A stretch of 53,065 nt of DNA from SXRF01 sp964624555 (GTDB taxonomy: Bacteria > Pseudomonadota > Alphaproteobacteria > Rickettsiales > SXRF01). The position numbers and the translations under genes are program-made. Numbering within the stretch: position 1 is the first letter of the stretch; each line of letters begins with the position of its first letter. Shown one piece after another: positions 50,383 to 53,065 of this stretch. The notes below the pieces were generated by a model. That model was not told the origin of the DNA. It worked only from the letters and a program-made list of their open reading frames with translations, and made no database searches. Location: positions 1 through 53,065 of the forward strand of contig CAZUXB010000011.1 in NCBI GenBank assembly GCA_964624555.1, given 5' to 3'.

Positions 50383-51892
50383 GTGTGCTCCAGGCGAAGG
50401 TAAGCCATGAGCGGTGGCGCTCATTGCGGTTTTCATTTATCTGCTTTATTGTTTGCGGGTGTAGTTTTACGCCGTTTGCATCGCCCAGATTTTTGAGCGT
50501 ATTTTCAATATTGAGCAGTATGTGCGGGAATTTTTGTATGGCATCTTTGCCGGTAGCGAGGCCTTCCTTGAGCTTGGCCTGCAGGCCGAAATTTTCATCC
50601 GCCCATTCTTCAATAAGTGGTGTGGCCAGTTCCCACATATTGAGTGATGGATTTAGCATGCGGCCCACACCTTCGGCGACCATCATGGTCTTTTGCATCA
50701 GCAGCAGTTGCGGCTGCACTTCCATTTCAAACTCGGCAGCTATGCCGAACATCTGGCCGAGCAATTTGCCGATGGAAATTTCACTGAGTGGTTTGCCCAT
50801 GATCGGCCGGGCTACCGCCATACAGGCCTGCGTAAATGCGTCTCGTGATTTTGTCGATGGAACATAGCCGGCGTCAAAATGCATGTCGGAAACCGATTTA
50901 TAATCGCCGTTCATGAAGCCGCGCAATATCTCGGCGATGTAGATGCGCGATTTTAAATCGAGCCTGCCCATGATGCCGAAATCAACGGCGACAAGGCCGC
51001 CGTTTTTGTCGAGGAACAGATTTCCGGGGTGGAGGTCGGCATGGAAAAAACCATCGCGGAATACCTGCGTGAAAAGGCTGCGCGCGGCTTTGGCTAGTAT
51101 ATCATTGGCGGCGAAACCGCTGTTTTTAATGGCTTCGATATCGCTGAAGGGGATACCTTCGACCCATTCCATGGTCAGAACCCTACGCGAGGTTAAGTTC
51201 CAGTTTACGGCTGGAATAGTGAGCCCTTCGGCGTGGTTTTGTATGTTGTCGGCCATCTCACTGGCGGCGGCAGCTTCAAAGCGTAGATCGAGTTCAAAAA
51301 AAACGGTTTCCTTGAAGGTCTGTACCACCTGCACCGGTTTTAAACGCCGCCAGCCGTGGATATTTTTTTCGATGATATGTGCCAGCCAGAAAAAAAGTTC
51401 CAGATCGCGCGCAAAGGCTTTTTCAATGTCGGGACGCAGAATTTTTACCGCAACCACTTTGCCGTCCTTGGTGGTGGCCTTATGCACCTGTGCTATTGAT
51501 GCTGCGGCAATTGGTTTTTCTGCAAACTCGGAAAATAATTCTTTGAGTGGCGTTTTAAATTCATCCTCGATGGTTTTTTTTGCGATATAGGTAGGAAAGG
51601 GCGGCAAATTATCGCGCAAGTCAGCAAGGTCATTTGCGAGTTGTTCGCCGATAATATCCGACCTTGTGGAAAGGGCCTGACCCAGTTTTATGAATGTGGG
51701 GCCTAAGCGCTCTATCGCTACAGCGAGCCGCTCGCCCTTGCGCTTGTTCGGTTTTCGGGTGACAAAAATGTTGGAAACTCTGGAAAGAATGGGTGAAATA
51801 TTCAGGTCATCGATTAAAAACAGCGCGTCCTCCTGCGCCAGTATCCGGGCGATGGTAAAGAGACGGCTGGTATTGCGCAGATTGCGTAGCAT
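50339..51892 (-). CDS. ubiB: Ubiquinone biosynthesis atypical kinase UbiB
   Basis: A 517-residue UbiB/ABC1/ADCK-family protein needed for ubiquinone synthesis. Visible blocks are ERLGPTFIKLGQALSTRSDI (KxGQ motif), SIAQVHKATTKDGKVVAVKIL (Ala-rich loop and Lys), GFFHADLHPGNLFL and VAVDFGIMGRL. The C-terminal hydrophobic helix (WSTLMVACAYLLILMI) anchors it in the membrane. The ATG at 51892 (MLRNLRNTSRLF) was preferred over 51979, since homologues start there. In many alphaproteobacteria it follows ubiE; here ubiE is to the right on the same strand, but only a fragment is present. Confidence 0.93.
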   Translation of the reverse strand: MLRNLRNTSRLFTIARILAQEDALFLIDDLNISPILSRVSNIFVTRKPNKRKGERLAVAIERLGPTFIKLGQALSTRSDIIGEQLANDLADLRDNLPPFPTYIAKKTIEDEFKTPLKELFSEFAEKPIAAASIAQVHKATTKDGKVVAVKILRPDIEKAFARDLELFFWLAHIIEKNIHGWRRLKPVQVVQTFKETVFFELDLRFEAAAASEMADNIQNHAEGLTIPAVNWNLTSRRVLTMEWVEGIPFSDIEAIKNSGFAANDILAKAARSLFTQVFRDGFFHADLHPGNLFLDKNGGLVAVDFGIMGRLDLKSRIYIAEILRGFMNGDYKSVSDMHFDAGYVPSTKSRDAFTQACMAVARPIMGKPLSEISIGKLLGQMFGIAAEFEMEVQPQLLLMQKTMMVAEGVGRMLNPSLNMWELATPLIEEWADENFGLQAKLKEGLATGKDAIQKFPHILLNIENTLKNLGDANGVKLHPQTIKQINENRNERHRSWLTFAWSTLMVACAYLLILMIR

Positions 51893-51941
51893 TATTGGAC
51901 TTGTTAAATGATTTATTTTTGTTAATTTATGTAAAAACGTA

Positions 51942-52628
51942 GTGAAGAATATTAAAATGGATACAACAATACAAGCCACAAGACCACCAAAAATAGCTGA
52001 TCCTAATGATCCACACTATAAACAAGTTATTCGGTATATTTCCGGCGGTGGTAAGCATTGCAAATCTATAGATTTAATGTTTTCTTTGATAGATGGTGCG
52101 ATGAACCCTATTGAGCAGCCTGTTGCTGCTGCCGACAAGGCTGCAAGCACTACAGGCGTTGTGAAATCTAGCGGCAATGAGGATAGAGGTGATGATGCAG
52201 CTGTGCGGCGTGGCAATCTTATGAATCAACTAGTAGGTTTAACAGACCGTATTGCAAGGGCTGCTCGTTCCGGAGAGGCTGTTTATACCAGTAGAATAGT
52301 TTTAGATGGATGTGGCAAACTTATTGGAGGCACCCCAGAAGTGGGGGCTAAAAGTGTTGCAGATTTTAGCATACGAGATTTACGTGCACTACAAGACGCC
52401 GGATTGGTAGTGTTTGACGAAAATTCTGGCAAGGTAATGCTTACCGAAAATGCTGTACAAGGGTTGATTAATGCGGTGAGGGAAATAGACGATTATTTTG
52501 ATAATCAAGGAGGGGAAGCACTAGGCTATCATCCCCCAGATCAGCAAGTTCTGGAAGAGAAAATCTTGGACAAAAAAATCCCATATATTGACCCACCGCC
52601 CAGCATAGTTAGGGTATGGAATAAATAA
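51942..52628 (+). CDS. Hypothetical protein
   Basis: I do not recognise this 228-residue protein. It has no signal peptide or membrane helix. Residues 80-110 form an Arg-rich helix (VRRGNLMNQLVGLTDRIARA). A segment that could be a small winged-helix-like fold runs SIRDLRALQDAGLVVFDENS to KVMLTENAVQGLINAV. The C-terminal end is Pro/Asp-rich (IPYIDPPPSIVRVWNK). The start could be the later ATG at 51957. It lies between ubiB and the ubiE fragment on the opposite strand, breaking a commonly seen ubiE-ubiB pair. Confidence 0.65.
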   Translation: MKNIKMDTTIQATRPPKIADPNDPHYKQVIRYISGGGKHCKSIDLMFSLIDGAMNPIEQPVAAADKAASTTGVVKSSGNEDRGDDAAVRRGNLMNQLVGLTDRIARAARSGEAVYTSRIVLDGCGKLIGGTPEVGAKSVADFSIRDLRALQDAGLVVFDENSGKVMLTENAVQGLINAVREIDDYFDNQGGEALGYHPPDQQVLEEKILDKKIPYIDPPPSIVRVWNK

Positions 52629-52880
52629 TCAAACCTTCCGGCCGGAATGGATGGCGACCACGCCTTGGGTCAGGTTGCGGTACCCAACGTTTTCAAACCC
52701 GGCCTGTTTTATCATTTTGGCAAAATCATCCTGCTTCGGAAAACGGCGGATCGATTCCACCAGATACTGGTAAGAATCGCGGTCGCCGGTGACCATTTTA
52801 CCTATCTGGGGTATAATATTAAAGGAATAAGCATCAGAAAGTTTTTGTTGAAGTTCACTATAATTAAAAATATAAATTGA
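52629..52880 (-). pseudogene. ubiE: 3' fragment of ubiE (demethylmenaquinone/ubiquinone methyltransferase)
   Basis: The minus-strand frame ending at TGA 52629-52631 reads LSDAYSFNIIPQIGKM, DSYQYLVESIRRFPKQ, AGFENVGYRNLTQG and VVAIHSGRKV. This is the unmistakable C-terminal third of UbiE. About 83 residues are recognisable. Upstream of about 52880 the family sequence (the GGRFLCLEFS region and SAM-binding domain) is absent, and the frame meets a stop at 52908-52910. The gene is either truncated or chimeric at this point. Confidence 0.85.
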
Positions 52881-53065
52881 CTTGCTTTCTGTTGTGCCTG
52901 CCCCGCCTCATAAGATTTTTTTATTGCTGATACAGATCCAATACCATTATAGATTACTTTAGAAACATCACTATCAGCACCCTCAAAGCAATATTCATCC
53001 TTACTACCACTGGTCAAGTTACTTTTTCCTGAAGAAATATTGAGATTCTTACTATTTTGAAAATT
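52802..53065 (-). CDS. Hypothetical protein fragment running off the right edge
   Basis: An open minus-strand frame continues to the window edge. It reads SGSKDEYCFEGADSDVSKVI and SAIKKSYEAGQAQQKA, a plausible Ala/Gln-rich protein. It then runs out of frame into the ubiE fragment, so its last 25 residues (from about FIFLII) are probably not native. No family is recognised. It marks the other side of the ubiE junction. Confidence 0.45.
   Translation of the reverse strand, partial: NFQNSKNLNISSGKSNLTSGSKDEYCFEGADSDVSKVIYNGIGSVSAIKKSYEAGQAQQKASQFIFLIIVNFNKNFLMLIPLILYPR

Overview
The window looks like a chromosome segment of a motile, free-living or facultatively host-associated alphaproteobacterium, probably a metagenome-assembled scaffold. 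The alphaproteobacterial signals are the order mdh-sucC-sucD-sucA, a DUF1476 (F1Fo-ATPase zeta-type inhibitor) gene, a DUF465/YdcH gene, an alpha-type GyrA with an acidic insert, and an STAS-cheYAWRDB chemotaxis operon. I could not fix the genus. A 10-N scaffold gap lies at 810-819.

Layout. 1-7.6 kb (minus strand): TCA-cycle operon mdh-sucC-[four-helix-bundle gene]-sucD-class IV aminotransferase-sucA, with sucA cut by the scaffold gap. 7.7-9.2 kb: mlaC and mlaA, outer-membrane lipid asymmetry. 9.3-10.8 kb: metF and an Ala-rich orphan. 11.0-12.6 kb: motB-motA. 12.7-15.0 kb: class I glutamine-amidotransferase-like hydrolase, small membrane protein, RluB-type pseudouridine synthase, rsmD. 15.2-23.2 kb: complete chemotaxis operon (STAS, cheY, cheA, cheW, soluble PAS-MCP, cheR, cheD, cheB). 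23.2-29.5 kb: EamA transporter, dctA-type symporter, rsmI, glnD. 29.5-32.2 kb: hflK-mntA-hepT-hflC, a toxin-antitoxin pair inside the hflKC operon. 32.2-35.8 kb: mrp, DUF465, dps-pirin and the RNase P RNA gene. 35.8-37.9 kb: AmpD-like amidase, small membrane protein, TerB/J-domain protein, DUF1476. 38.0-42.7 kb: purC, purS, purQ, then hscB-hscA-fdx for Fe-S assembly. 42.8-48.8 kb: a membrane-anchored orphan, pepF and gyrA. 48.8-53.1 kb: secreted orphan, glycosyltransferase, ubiB, an orphan, and a broken ubiE 3' end at the right edge.

The most unusual feature is a dense set of palindromic elements placed between or inside conserved genes. A 23-nt arm built of 7-nt GAGTCGA units forms a hairpin in frame inside sucA, and the same 23-mer forms terminal inverted repeats around a four-helix-bundle (23S-IVP/S23 type) gene wedged between sucC and sucD. 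Other hairpins share the same plan (arms of 3-5 short variable units of 7 or 8 nt) but use different unit sequences: dat/sucD, the motA divergent region, the start of the TerB/J gene, and upstream of purS. Another palindrome is inserted in frame in the HscA ATPase domain. The P3-like and P12-like arms of RNase P RNA carry virtually the same palindrome. Together they resemble Rickettsia palindromic elements in habit, and the sucA/sucCD pair suggests a mobile element with a four-helix-bundle version and a gene-less hairpin version.

Other points: a nonsense codon at a conserved site of the only chemoreceptor; an MntA/HepT module translationally coupled inside hflKC; and contig-end anomalies at the sucA gap and at ubiE that look like assembly chimeras and should temper conclusions there.
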